Assembly: GCA_938085045.1 (NCBI GenBank)
Contig: CALKGI010000082.1
Coordinates: 1-38,635, forward strand
Length of the DNA: 38,635 bases
Reading direction: 5' to 3'
From: an uncultured Alteromonadaceae bacterium
GTDB taxonomy: Bacteria > Pseudomonadota > Gammaproteobacteria > Enterobacterales > Alteromonadaceae
A model generated the notes under the pieces. The model was not told where the DNA came from. It saw only the letters and a list, made by a program, of their open reading frames with translations, and searched no databases. Below are positions 17,265 to 26,134 of this stretch, piece by piece. Every line of letters starts with the position of its first letter. The stretch's first letter is position 1. The translations under genes were made by a program, and so were the position numbers.

Positions 17265-19456
17265 ACAAGCTCAAACATTAGGGTTGAAAGTGGAGGCACG
17301 GTGATTAGCAGTGAGTTTGGTTGGTTTTGCCAAGCAGTTGCTTCACTGGTTACGCCGCCAAGGTTACCCTGATTGCTGCCGCCATAAATCTCGGCATCGG
17401 TGTTGAGTATCTCTTTGTAATGACCAACTACTGGCGCACCAATGCGAAAGTTGTGATGGGTTTGTGGGGTGAAGTTGCTCACCACTATCACTGGGCGGCC
17501 TTGGTCTTTGCCGTAACGTACAAAGGCGAATATTGATTGGTCGGCATTTTCGTAGTCTAACCAGCTAAAACCATCACTTTCGCAGTCTTTTTGATGTAAT
17601 GCAGTCGTTGAGCGGTAAACGTTGTTTAGGTCTTTTATCAAGCTTTGTACTCCTTGATGGCAGTCGATGTCGAGTTGGTGCCAATCTAGGCTACTGTCGT
17701 GGTTCCATTCTTTGCCTTGAGCAAATTCAGATCCCATAAAAATCAGTTTTTTGCCCGGGTGTGCCCACATAAAGCCGTAATAGGCGCGTAAGTTGGCAAA
17801 TTGCTGCCAGCCATCACCGGGCATTTTTTCTATCATCGACCCTTTGCCATGTACTACTTCGTCGTGGCTCAGTGGCAATATGAAGTTTTCGTCAAAGGCG
17901 TAAACCAATCCAAAGCTGATTTCGTTGTGGTGATGTTGGCGGTGAACGGGGTCGCGTTTGATGTATTCTAACGTGTCGTTCATCCAGCCCATATTCCATT
18001 TGTAACCAAAACCTAGGCCGTCTTCATCAACGCTTTTACACACGCCTGGCCATGCGGTTGACTCTTCGGCAACGGTAAATGCACCGGGAAAGTCGCGGTA
18101 TAATGTGCGGTTGAAGTTTTGGATAAACGCTACGGCTTCGAGGTTTTCGCGGCCACCAAGGTGGTTTGGCACCCACTCGCCGGGCTCGCGGCTGTAGTCG
18201 AGGTATAACATTGACGCTACAGCGTCTACGCGAATGCCGTCGACATGGTATTTGTCCATCCACACCATGGCGCTGGCAATGAGAAAGTTCGCAACTTCTT
18301 GCCGGCCATAGTTGTAAATAAGGGTGTTCCAGTCGGGGTGAAAGCCTTGTTTTGGGTCGGCGTGTTCAAATAAATGGGTGCCGTCGAAGCGCTCTAACCC
18401 GTGAGGGTCGTTAGGAAAGTGCCCCGGTACCCAGTCAATAAGCAACCCCAATTCGGCTTGGTGGCATTTATCGACGAAGTATTGAAAATCCTCAGCGCTG
18501 CCAAAGCGACTGGTTGGTGCAAACAAACCTACTGGTTGATAACCCCATGAGCCGTCAAACGGGTATTCGCTCACTGGCATTAATTGCATGTGAGTGAAAC
18601 CCATGTCGGTTGCGTAGGGCACTAGTTGGTCGGCTAATTCGCGGTAGTTTAAAAAGCTGTTGTCTTCGCCGCGTTTCCACGAGCCTAGGTGCACTTCGTA
18701 AATTGAAATGGGTGCGTCTTTTCGGTTGCGTAATTCACGACTTTCTAACCAGCTTTTGTCTTGCCATACAAACGAAGGTTCTTCGATTAATACCGACGCC
18801 GTATTCGGGCGCATTTGTGCAGCACTGCCATAGGGGTCGGCTTTTAGTGGCAATACGTTTTGCTCGATATCTTTAATTTCGAACTTGTAGTGTTGGCCAG
18901 CTTGCAGGGCAGGGATGAATATATCCCAAATGCCTGATTGATTGCGGTTGCCCATGGGGTGGCGACGACCATCCCAATCGTTGAAATCACCAACCACCGA
19001 CACGCTGCTGGCGTTAGGTGCCCATACGGTAAATGATGCGCCTTTTACGCCAGCATGTTCAGTGATGTGAGCGCCCATTTTGTCGTAGGCTTTGTTGTGT
19101 TTGCCTTCGCTTAATAGGTGAATATCAAAATCGCTGAGCAGTGAGTCGAACGAGAATGGGTCTTCTAGTAAACACTCACTATCGCTGTAGGCAACTTTTA
19201 ACAGGTAGTTGAAGGGGCGCTTGCGGCGAAGTGTGTTTACAAAAATACCGCTGTCATCTTGCTGGGTTAGTTTGCTGACTACTTTGCCGCTGTCTTTGGC
19301 GACGACCGATACGGCAATCGCACCGGGTTGAAAAGTTCTTGCTTCAAGGTAACCCGATTTGGCATTGGGGTGCATCCCCAAAAATGCATGGGGCTGTGCG
19401 TGATGGGCACCGAGCACGGCATTTATGCCTTCACTTATGTCGTCTGTTAGGTTCAT
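17261..19456 (-). CDS. glgB: 1,4-alpha-glucan branching enzyme
   Basis: Cuts alpha-1,4 chains and rejoins them as alpha-1,6 branches during glycogen synthesis. The 731 residues match the long GlgB form: an N-terminal extra domain (AVLGAHHAQPHAFLGMHP), a CBM48 (GASFTVWAPNASSVSVVGDFNDW), then the GH13 barrel with DGIRVDAVAS (nucleophile D411), TVAEEST (Glu pair near 464-465) and LSHDEVVHGKGS. It lies five bases after glgP and overlaps glgX by four. The biosynthetic partners glgC and glgA are not in the window, so they must be elsewhere or branching here may serve remodelling of imported dextrins (inference). Confidence 0.96.
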   Translation of the reverse strand: MNLTDDISEGINAVLGAHHAQPHAFLGMHPNAKSGYLEARTFQPGAIAVSVVAKDSGKVVSKLTQQDDSGIFVNTLRRKRPFNYLLKVAYSDSECLLEDPFSFDSLLSDFDIHLLSEGKHNKAYDKMGAHITEHAGVKGASFTVWAPNASSVSVVGDFNDWDGRRHPMGNRNQSGIWDIFIPALQAGQHYKFEIKDIEQNVLPLKADPYGSAAQMRPNTASVLIEEPSFVWQDKSWLESRELRNRKDAPISIYEVHLGSWKRGEDNSFLNYRELADQLVPYATDMGFTHMQLMPVSEYPFDGSWGYQPVGLFAPTSRFGSAEDFQYFVDKCHQAELGLLIDWVPGHFPNDPHGLERFDGTHLFEHADPKQGFHPDWNTLIYNYGRQEVANFLIASAMVWMDKYHVDGIRVDAVASMLYLDYSREPGEWVPNHLGGRENLEAVAFIQNFNRTLYRDFPGAFTVAEESTAWPGVCKSVDEDGLGFGYKWNMGWMNDTLEYIKRDPVHRQHHHNEISFGLVYAFDENFILPLSHDEVVHGKGSMIEKMPGDGWQQFANLRAYYGFMWAHPGKKLIFMGSEFAQGKEWNHDSSLDWHQLDIDCHQGVQSLIKDLNNVYRSTTALHQKDCESDGFSWLDYENADQSIFAFVRYGKDQGRPVIVVSNFTPQTHHNFRIGAPVVGHYKEILNTDAEIYGGSNQGNLGGVTSEATAWQNQPNSLLITVPPLSTLMFELV

Positions 19457-19461
19457 TTTGC

Positions 19462-21948
19462 TTAAGCCTTGGTATTTGCTTCTAGTTTCCAGATGGTATC
19501 GACGTAATCGCCGATGGCTCTGTCTGACGTGAATTTGCCCATTCTGGCGGTGTTAATTACGGCCATTTTTGCCCAGCGGGCTGGGTCTTTGTAGGCTTTG
19601 TCGAGCGCTTTTTGCGCATCGCTATAGGCTTGATAATCGGCCAGCACTTTATAATGATCGCCAGCATCGAGTAATGAACGTTTAATGGCGCTCAATTCAC
19701 CCGGGCTGCCCGGGGTGAAATAGTCGGTGTCGAGCCAATCTAAACAAGCGCGAATTTCTTCGTTGTGTTGGTAGTAGTGGCTGCTGTGATAGCCTTTTTG
19801 GTCAAGTTCTTTGATGGTGTCGACGGTGTGACCAAAGATGAAAATGTTGTCGTCGCCGACCTCTTCAGCTATTTCGATGTTAGCGCCGTCCATTGTGCCT
19901 ATGGTGACGGCACCGTTGAGCGCGAGTTTCATGTTTCCGGTGCCCGAGGCTTCTTTGCCTGCGGTCGAGATTTGTTCTGAAACATCCGCAGCAGGTATGA
20001 TTTTTTCGGCCAGCGACACTCGGTAGTTCGGTAAGAAAACCACTTTGAGTTTGCCGTTAATGCGCTCGTCGTTATTAATTTTTTCGCCGACTTTATTGAT
20101 GGCGTAAATGATCTCTTTGGCTAAGTAGTAACCCGGCGCGGCTTTGGCACCAAAGATAAACACTCTTGGGTGCATATCGTCATTTGGGTTGGCGAGTAAA
20201 CGGCGATACAAAGCGATGATGTGCAGCAAGTTAAGGTGCTGGCGTTTGTATTCGTGCATCCGTTTGATTTGCACATCGAAAATCGCGGTTGGGTCGACTA
20301 CTACATCACAAAGTTCTTTGATTGTTTGGCTGAGCGCAACTTTGTTTTGCTGTTTAATTGCCATGAAGTCGCGTTGAAATTTAGGGTCGTCGGCATAATC
20401 AGCCAGCGCGGTTAAATCTTGTAGGTTTTTGGCCCAATCGCTTTTAACTTTGGTGTCGATTAATTTAGACAATTTGGGATTACAGGCTTTTAACCAACGA
20501 CGAGGCGTTATGCCGTTGGTGACGTTGATAAATTTGTCGGGCCAAATGGCGGCAAAGTCAGGAAACAAGTCTTGTTTGACCAGCTTTGAGTGAATTTCGG
20601 CTACGCCGTTAACTTTAAATGCAGTAACAACACACAAGTTGGCCATTCGGACCATGCGTGACTGTCCTTCTTCTATTAATGACAATGAGGCGCGTTTGCT
20701 CATGTCGCCCGGCCAGCGTTTGTTGACCTCTTCATTTAAAAAGAATTCGTTGATTTGATAAAGCAATTCGAGGTGGCGTGGTAAAACGCGTTCAAAAAGA
20801 TTAACTGACCATTTTTCAAGGGCTTCGGGCAGTAATGTGTGATTGGTGTAGGCAAATATTTTGCGGCACATGTCCCAAGCGACAAACCAGTTAACATCGT
20901 TGTCGTCGACCAATACTCGCATTAATTCGAGAATGGCGATGGTTGGGTGAGTGTCGTTAAGTTGAATGACAACTTTGTCGGTAAATTCTGACCAATCATC
21001 TTTATGTTTGCGCTGGTAGCGGCGAACGATGTCTTTAATAGAGCAGGCACAGAAGAAATATTGCTGAATAAAGCGCAATTCACGGCCTTCTTCAGAGTCA
21101 TCACCTGGGTAAAGGATTTTTGAAATGGTTTCGGCGTGAACCTTGTCGCGCTGGGCATCATGATGGGCACCGGCGTTGAATTCGGCCAAGTCGAGGTGAT
21201 CGGCAGAGCGACTTTCCCATAAGCGCAGAATATTTACCGTGTTTGAGTTGTAACCAACAACTGGCACATCCCATGGCACGCCTTTAATTTGGGTGGCGCC
21301 ATGCCAAGTTTTCTTTTCGCTGCCATCTGCACGGTGTTCGGTTTCTACATAGCCATAAAGGGCCACTTTTTGAATGCTTTCGGGGCGGCAGACTTCCCAC
21401 GGATTGCCATATTCGCGCCATTCGTCAGGCACTTCGACCTGACGGCCATTATCGAAATATTGTTTGAATAAACCGTGTTCGTAATGAATGCCATAACCAA
21501 TGGCGGGCAATTCTTTGGTGGCTAGTGAGTCGAGGTAACAAGCGGCTAAGCGGCCTAATCCGCCGTTGCCAAGGGCTAAGTCTGGCCCCTCTTCTAGGAT
21601 GTTAGGTAGTTCCATACCGACTTCGGCAAGAGCCTTGTCGACAACAGGGAAAAGGTTTAAGTTATGCAGGTTGTCAGATAACAGACGACCCATTAGATAT
21701 TCGAGTGACAGGTAATTTACGGCGCGCACATCGCGCTCTATATGGTCGCGGTGGGTGCTTTGCAACCGCTCAAAAATGACTTCGTTTACAGCTAAACAAG
21801 TGGCTCGCCACCAAGCTTCTTTACTCGCGCCCTCGGCATGGGTGCCCAAGGTATAATTGATGTGTTGGAGTACCCGGCTTTTAAATTGAGCAACACTTAA
21901 CGGGGCACTTTTTTTAGTGTTCGGCTTGCTGTTCTGTTTTTTTGTCAT
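19462..21948 (-). CDS. glgP: Glycogen/maltodextrin phosphorylase
   Basis: Releases glucose-1-phosphate from non-reducing ends of glycogen or maltodextrin using phosphate and pyridoxal phosphate (GT35). The 828 residues fit the family length (about 800-830). Diagnostic blocks: YLSLEYLMGRLL near the N-terminus, EGPDLALGNGGLGRLAACYLDS, VQLNDTHPTIAILELMR, and the PLP-lysine motif EASGTGNMKLALNGAVTIGT. A 25-residue basic lead (TKKQNSKPNTKKSAP) precedes the conserved domain. It is the first gene of the minus-strand operon. Two perfect 14-bp palindromes lie about 70-110 bases upstream of its ATG, so it is the likely entry point of regulation. Confidence 0.96.
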   Translation of the reverse strand: MTKKQNSKPNTKKSAPLSVAQFKSRVLQHINYTLGTHAEGASKEAWWRATCLAVNEVIFERLQSTHRDHIERDVRAVNYLSLEYLMGRLLSDNLHNLNLFPVVDKALAEVGMELPNILEEGPDLALGNGGLGRLAACYLDSLATKELPAIGYGIHYEHGLFKQYFDNGRQVEVPDEWREYGNPWEVCRPESIQKVALYGYVETEHRADGSEKKTWHGATQIKGVPWDVPVVGYNSNTVNILRLWESRSADHLDLAEFNAGAHHDAQRDKVHAETISKILYPGDDSEEGRELRFIQQYFFCACSIKDIVRRYQRKHKDDWSEFTDKVVIQLNDTHPTIAILELMRVLVDDNDVNWFVAWDMCRKIFAYTNHTLLPEALEKWSVNLFERVLPRHLELLYQINEFFLNEEVNKRWPGDMSKRASLSLIEEGQSRMVRMANLCVVTAFKVNGVAEIHSKLVKQDLFPDFAAIWPDKFINVTNGITPRRWLKACNPKLSKLIDTKVKSDWAKNLQDLTALADYADDPKFQRDFMAIKQQNKVALSQTIKELCDVVVDPTAIFDVQIKRMHEYKRQHLNLLHIIALYRRLLANPNDDMHPRVFIFGAKAAPGYYLAKEIIYAINKVGEKINNDERINGKLKVVFLPNYRVSLAEKIIPAADVSEQISTAGKEASGTGNMKLALNGAVTIGTMDGANIEIAEEVGDDNIFIFGHTVDTIKELDQKGYHSSHYYQHNEEIRACLDWLDTDYFTPGSPGELSAIKRSLLDAGDHYKVLADYQAYSDAQKALDKAYKDPARWAKMAVINTARMGKFTSDRAIGDYVDTIWKLEANTKA

Positions 21949-21981
21949 AGGGTAACTTCACTGTCCAATTTATAAACTTAT

Positions 21982-22010
21982 AAATTACGGCAGTAGGGAC
22001 CAATGAGCAA
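21982..22010 (-). promoter_or_regulatory. Candidate glgP promoter
   Basis: On the minus strand TTGCTC (22010-22005), a 17-bp spacer, then TAATTT (21987-21982). The -10 is weak (three of six), so other nearby TTTATAA hexamers are possible. The point of interest is that the operators lie just upstream of this -35, as at the transporter promoter. Confidence 0.3.
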
Positions 22011-22015
22011 TATAC

Positions 22016-22029
22016 TGCATACGTATGCA
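22016..22029. promoter_or_regulatory. Operator TGCATACGTATGCA, glgP-proximal site
   Basis: A perfect 14-bp palindrome. It is repeated identically at 22046-22059, with centres 30 bp apart (about three helical turns), which puts both sites on the same face of the DNA. It shares the ATACGTAT core with the site at 3959-3972. LacI-family binding is the best guess. Confidence 0.8.
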
Positions 22030-22044
22030 ATGAAAATGAATTGC

Positions 22045-22060
22045 TTGCATACGTATGCAA
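22045..22060. promoter_or_regulatory. Operator TTGCATACGTATGCAA, glgP-distal site
   Basis: A 16-bp perfect palindrome containing the same 14-bp core as the proximal site. The tandem pair suggests cooperative binding by a dimer-of-dimers regulator. It lies between glgP and the broken nuclease gene, on the side expected for control of the glgP-glgB-glgX-malQ operon. Confidence 0.8.
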
Positions 22061-22122
22061 TTAGAGGGTGGGTGTTTGGGGGATTGATTTTATATGGTTT
22101 ATTGCTCAGCTGAATCTGTTAT

Positions 22123-23178
22123 TTAATTAGGCGATGTGATGGTGCCCATTTCTTTACGGATTTCATCTGCTAGCTGTTTGGCGTTTGGAAGTTTATCTTT
22201 TAAGTCTTCAGGCAATTCCTGTGTTAATAAATAGCCGGAAACACCAACTGGCTTATCAAGGCCACGCAACGCATATTCAACTTCAAAATTATCCCGCTCC
22301 GTGCACAGAATAATTCCGATTGACGGATTCTCGCCAGCCTCCCGTACATAATCGTCCAATAGGTTGAGGTAGAAATTCATTTTTCCGGCGTATTCGGGTT
22401 TAAAAGGGCCTATTTTAAGCTCGATGGCGACCAATGCATTCATGCGGCGATTGCTAAACAGTAAATCAATAAAATACTCTTTTTTATTGGCGACAATTCG
22501 ATATTGATTACCGATGAAGGCAAAGCCATATCCTAATTCCAGCATGACAGCCTGAATTTTTGCAACCATACGGGCTTCAAGCTCCGCTTCTAAAACCGGT
22601 TTTTCTACGCCCAACATATCGAGCATGTATACGTCTTTCATTGCTTGGTCGGCTTGTTCTGCTAGATGTTTCGGCAGCGCTTTTTGAAAGTTATGCTGTT
22701 TTTCTACAAGCTGATGGCGTTCGAAAGCTTGTGACTTAATTTGATGGATCAGAACATTGCGACTCCATCCCATTTCTAGAGTTGCTTCAAGGTAATAGCG
22801 CCGTGCTGCCAAATCTTTGACTTTAGACATTATTGTCAAGTTTTGACCCCATGGAATTTCTCCAACAAGCTGTTGGAGATTTGTTTCACCTTGATATTCT
22901 TGATAAAACTGACGCATATACCATAAATTTTGAGTCGAGAAACCGCTACGCCCCTCAAAATTTTGTTGGAGATCTTTGGCAAGTTGTTCAACCACTGATT
23001 TACCCCAACCAAGTTGTTGTTGTTTTTCAGTGATGATTTTACCCAAGGACCAATAAAGCTTAATCAACTCTCGATTAGCACTACGTGCTACTTGAACTCA
23101 GGCTTCTCTGATTTGCGTTTTAATGCTATCGAGAAAAACGAGGTAATGTTGTTCATCAAGAATTGTTTTTTGATTCAT
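22123..23178 (-). pseudogene. YhcG/DUF1016-family PD-(D/E)XK nuclease gene with one in-frame stop
   Basis: The family contains DUF1016 (YhcG) proteins with an N-terminal wing domain and a C-terminal restriction-endonuclease-like nuclease. The intact part (from 23067, a TTG) reads IKLYWSLGKIITEKQQQLGWGKSVVEQLAKDLQQ and ends with the nuclease half containing YFIDLLFSNRRMNALVAIELKIG, where the D and ExK residues are visible. The missing N-terminus is present upstream in the same frame: ATG at 23178 gives MNQKTILDEQHYLVFLDSIK, then TQIREA, then TGA at 23100-23098, then VQVARSANREL. One substitution (for example CGA or TGG to TGA) therefore interrupts codon 27. It could be a decaying gene, a read-through case or a sequence error; a shortened protein from an internal start is also possible. 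Confidence 0.8.
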
Positions 23179-23269
23179 GCCATGCCTATTGATGGAGTCA
23201 TTGTGCTATATCATTCTATTGTTCTTAACCGTTGATGTCGACACTATGGCGTATTGCCCGGTTGATATC

Positions 23270-23296
23270 AATTGTGCCAAACGCTGTGGCACAATT
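23270..23296. repeat. Perfect 10-bp hairpin AATTGTGCCA / TGGCACAATT
   Basis: Arms at 23270-23279 and 23287-23296 with a seven-base loop, between the broken hicB and the broken nuclease gene. There is no T-tract, so an operator or a recombination or repeat remnant is as likely as a terminator. TGGCAC resembles half of a sigma-54 site but lacks the second half at the correct spacing. Confidence 0.5.
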
Positions 23297-23310
23297 ATTC
23301 CTGTAAATTA

Positions 23311-23712
23311 TTAACCGACATTTAATGTGGAAATGGCAGACTGTGACAAAAAGCCAGAGCGGCTTTTATATTGGGGGTTTGCACTAACTGCCTCATCGAT
23401 ACGGGTGATTAAATGTTGGGGTAATGTGATATTGATTTTTGTCGCCTTGCCCAGATAGCGGGCGATATCGATGTCAACGACCGACAAAATTGCACCTTCG
23501 TCTTTCGCCAATTGGCAATAATCATCAACGCTACTGGCTTGGGGAATGGCTGCACCATCTTCCCCAAGAATGCTCAAATGGCCGTCGATGGCCTCTTCTA
23601 TATTTTACATCGCTTCATCAAGAGTATCAGCCGCACTGATGCAACCTGGTATATCGGGCACGGTTACACCGTAGGCGATTGTGTCGTAGTGAATTATTAG
23701 TGGGTATCTCAT
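23311..23712 (-). pseudogene. HicB-type antitoxin gene with one in-frame stop
   Basis: HicB antitoxins combine an N-terminal partial RNase H-like fold with a C-terminal DNA-binding domain. Here ATG at 23712 gives MRYPLIIHYDTIAYGVTVPD then IPGCISAADTLDEAM, followed by TAA at 23607-23605 (codon 36), and then in the same frame NIEEAIDGHLSILGEDG and a ribbon-helix-helix-like end (KINITLPQHLITRIDEAVSANP). The DTLDEAM-x-NIEEAIDGHL register is exactly that of intact HicB proteins, so one substitution, most simply CAA to TAA, explains the break. No HicA toxin gene is adjacent, so this is an orphan. Decay without toxin pressure is a natural reading; read-through or sequence error cannot be excluded. 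Confidence 0.8.
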
Positions 23713-23763
23713 AGTGGTTTTGCCAGTGTTGGTGTAAAGACAAAAAAATCCCGCAAACCAAAC

Positions 23764-24810
23764 CTATTGAAAACTCGCCCGAATCCCAATCTTATGCGAT
23801 GAATTATTGCTTTGGTCATCTAGTAGTGGCTGGCTGTCGTGGTTGATGCTGATGTTGTACAGCAGTGATATGTATTGGTTGATTTCATATTCCAACCCCA
23901 TGGTAAATTTGTAGTTGGTGGGTTTGTTGTAACCTTCAACACAATAGGTTGCTGCTTCGCTGAATGTTTCGATACATTCTGTAGTGTCAATTACCGTAAA
24001 GTTGGGCAGGTTGTCCATACCGTGCACTACAGAGAAAGCCTGATTGAAATTGAGGTCTTCGCTCAGGGCCCAATCGAATTGTTGATAGAGATAGGCGATG
24101 CGGTAATCGAAATCAAATTGGCCAGTAACAAGGCTGGTTTGTTCTGAAAAGTTTTCGGTTTGTCTGCCTATGGCCATTAACAGGTTTAACTTAACGGTGG
24201 GTGAGTCTACGAGGAATGCCCCAGTGCCAATGTAACGTATATTCTTGTCTTTTATCGACAAAATGCTGTCTTGTTCGTGCGCGTAACCTGCTTGAGCATA
24301 CCATGTATCGTTTAAATCATAACGGCTACCAAAGTTGAGCAAACGGTTACGTCTGTTGGATACTAGGACATTAGATTGGCTGATGTTGTCTTTTGAATAG
24401 CTTAAATACGCGCTGTTGGTCCAGGCGTTGTAGCGGGTATAGTATTGGAGTTTTGTACTGTATTGCGATCCTGATATGTTGCCCTTCATTTTGTTGAATG
24501 AGGCATCGCTCTGTATTGCGTGATACCACTGAGGCGCTAGTCCTGGGTCATCATATGCGCTGACATTCCACCAATCGCGTGGTTTACTTGGTGCTTTATC
24601 TTGGGTTGGTGTGACGCTTGCGGTTAAGTTGGTTTTACATTGCTCTGCTGTCTTCTTTTGTTTTTGGCATTGCTCTATTTTTAGCAGTTTTTGGTATAAT
24701 GCTGGGTCGACGGCTTTGATGTATTTGAGGTCGGTGGTTTGGCTTTGGCTAGGGCTGGTGAGTAGGCATAATAGCGGTATAAACCGCCATTTTATGGTTG
24801 TTGCCCTCAC
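23764..24810 (-). CDS. DUF481-like outer-membrane beta-barrel protein
   Basis: Function unknown. The 348-residue protein has a signal peptide (IKWRFIPLLCLLTSPSQSQ), a short Cys- and Lys-rich helical segment (KLLKIEQCQKQKKTAEQCK), and then alternating amphipathic strands with many aromatic residues (YSTKLQYYTRYNAWTNSAYL), finishing with a terminal strand HKIGIRASFQ with a C-terminal aromatic-Gln end. This fits the DUF481 (YdiY-like) outer-membrane family. The open frame extends to 24894 inside the regulator gene; GTG 24810 is chosen because it directly precedes the signal peptide, follows GGTGAAG, and touches the regulator stop. It is thus co-transcribed with the LacI-type regulator. A role in glucan binding, envelope sensing or uptake is only context. 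Confidence 0.7.
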   Translation of the reverse strand: MRATTIKWRFIPLLCLLTSPSQSQTTDLKYIKAVDPALYQKLLKIEQCQKQKKTAEQCKTNLTASVTPTQDKAPSKPRDWWNVSAYDDPGLAPQWYHAIQSDASFNKMKGNISGSQYSTKLQYYTRYNAWTNSAYLSYSKDNISQSNVLVSNRRNRLLNFGSRYDLNDTWYAQAGYAHEQDSILSIKDKNIRYIGTGAFLVDSPTVKLNLLMAIGRQTENFSEQTSLVTGQFDFDYRIAYLYQQFDWALSEDLNFNQAFSVVHGMDNLPNFTVIDTTECIETFSEAATYCVEGYNKPTNYKFTMGLEYEINQYISLLYNISINHDSQPLLDDQSNNSSHKIGIRASFQ

Positions 24811-24811
24811 G

Positions 24812-25846
24812 CTAAACTTCACCAGCGGTTTGTGTTCCACACGATTTGCGTACAACCAGTTCGGTTTCCATCTGTACTGAGCTAACTTTTTCACCGTCTA
24901 TGAGTTTCAACAAATTCTCTACCAGTAATTCGCCTGCTTTGACTGTGTCTTGTTTCATGGTGGTTAAAGGCGGTGACACGCTTGAAGCGGTGGCGATGTT
25001 GTCAAAACCCACCACGGCAACGTCTTTTGGCACTCTAATGTAGTTTTCTTTTAATGCTTTTATTGCCCCAATGGCAATTAGGTCGCTGGCAGCAAATATG
25101 GCATCAAAAGGCTTATTTAGTGCAATCAATTCGTTACAGGCCTGATAACCCGATTCTTCGGTAGTGATGGCATCTATTTGTACTTTGTCGCTGACTTCTA
25201 GCCCAGCTTCTTTAAGCGCCTGGCAATGGCCTTGGTAACGGTCTAAAAACTCAGGGCATGAGCTGTCCGCACCACCTAAAAAGGCCATTTTCTTGCGGCC
25301 CAGACTCGCCAGATATTGGGTGACTTTAAAGCCAGCATCGACATTGCCGCAGCCGATTGACACTATGGGTAAATCCTCGGCTTCGGCGCCCCAGCGGACA
25401 AATCGGGTGCCTTGATTAATCAGTTGTGAAAGTTTGTTTTTGTAGTCTTCGTAATCGCCGTAACCGAGCAAGATTATGCCATCGGCTTTGTTGCTGTCTT
25501 CGTAATCGGCGTGCCAGTCGGCGTTCATTTGCTGGAATGATACCAGTAGGTCGTAACCCGCTTTGGCGGTGTATTTGGTGATGCTACCGAGCATTGACAG
25601 AAAAAATGGGTTGATCATTGAATCGTCACTGGTGGGGTCTTCAAACAACAAAAGAGCAATGGTTTTGGAGCTTTGCATGCGCAAGTTGCTGGCGTTTTTG
25701 TCGACTTTGTAATTGAGCTCTTTGGCGATGGCCTGAATGCGTTCGCGGGTTTCTTTGTTAACCAGTGGGCTGTCGCGCAGTGCTCGCGAAACGGTTGACT
25801 GGGATACCCCGGCACGGTATGCGATGTCTATGGAATTGGCTTTCAC
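24812..25846 (-). CDS. LacI-family transcriptional regulator, probable maltose/glucan regulator
   Basis: A sugar-responsive DNA-binding repressor or activator, 344 residues. The N-terminal helix-turn-helix is IAYRAGVSQSTVSRALRDSP, followed by the hinge helix region KNASNLRMQSSKTIALLL and a periplasmic-binding-protein-like effector domain (FDAIFAASDLIAIGAIKAL, DVAVVGFDNIATASSVSPPL). The start codon is GTG at 25846 with GAGAG six bases before it. It is the only LacI-type gene in the window and is a good candidate to bind the ATACGTAT palindromes at 3959, 22016 and 22045. No matching palindrome is seen in front of its own gene, so it may not be autoregulated. Confidence 0.92.
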   Translation of the reverse strand: MKANSIDIAYRAGVSQSTVSRALRDSPLVNKETRERIQAIAKELNYKVDKNASNLRMQSSKTIALLLFEDPTSDDSMINPFFLSMLGSITKYTAKAGYDLLVSFQQMNADWHADYEDSNKADGIILLGYGDYEDYKNKLSQLINQGTRFVRWGAEAEDLPIVSIGCGNVDAGFKVTQYLASLGRKKMAFLGGADSSCPEFLDRYQGHCQALKEAGLEVSDKVQIDAITTEESGYQACNELIALNKPFDAIFAASDLIAIGAIKALKENYIRVPKDVAVVGFDNIATASSVSPPLTTMKQDTVKAGELLVENLLKLIDGEKVSSVQMETELVVRKSCGTQTAGEV

Positions 25847-26134
25847 AGCAGCTCTCGTTTTTATAATAAATTGTGACTATAAACAAGATATTAGCAGAGC
25901 GGCAAGGGGATGTACATCGGCGGTTTGGGCTAGGCGGGTTGGCTGTTTTTGATAATGGAGTGTCTGGTTTTAGTATTGATAAAGGACTGTGAATTCGTTA
26001 TTTTCAAAATCGGTTTGCAGGAGCGCTAACTTTCATGGAGAAAAATATCTGTTGGCAAAGCAACTATAGTCAGGGTAGATTATTTTTTATAAAGCATTAT
26101 GGATGATTACATAGATTTAATGACGGGAGGATGT
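25847..26134. other. Intergenic region between divergent regulator and exported-protein genes
   Basis: No gene found. A weak promoter for the plus-strand gene may be TTGGCA (26052-26057), an 18-bp spacer and TAGATT (26076-26081). The palindromic operator core seen elsewhere in the cluster is absent here. Confidence 0.4.

Noticed and set aside
22123-23067. Treating the 314-aa frame as the complete nuclease gene from a TTG start
   Set aside because: The family N-terminus continues upstream in the same frame through a single TGA to an ATG at 23178, so the gene is better described as interrupted.
23287-23310. Sigma-54 promoter starting at TGGCAC
   Set aside because: The required TTGC element at the correct spacing is absent; the TGGCAC is one arm of a hairpin.
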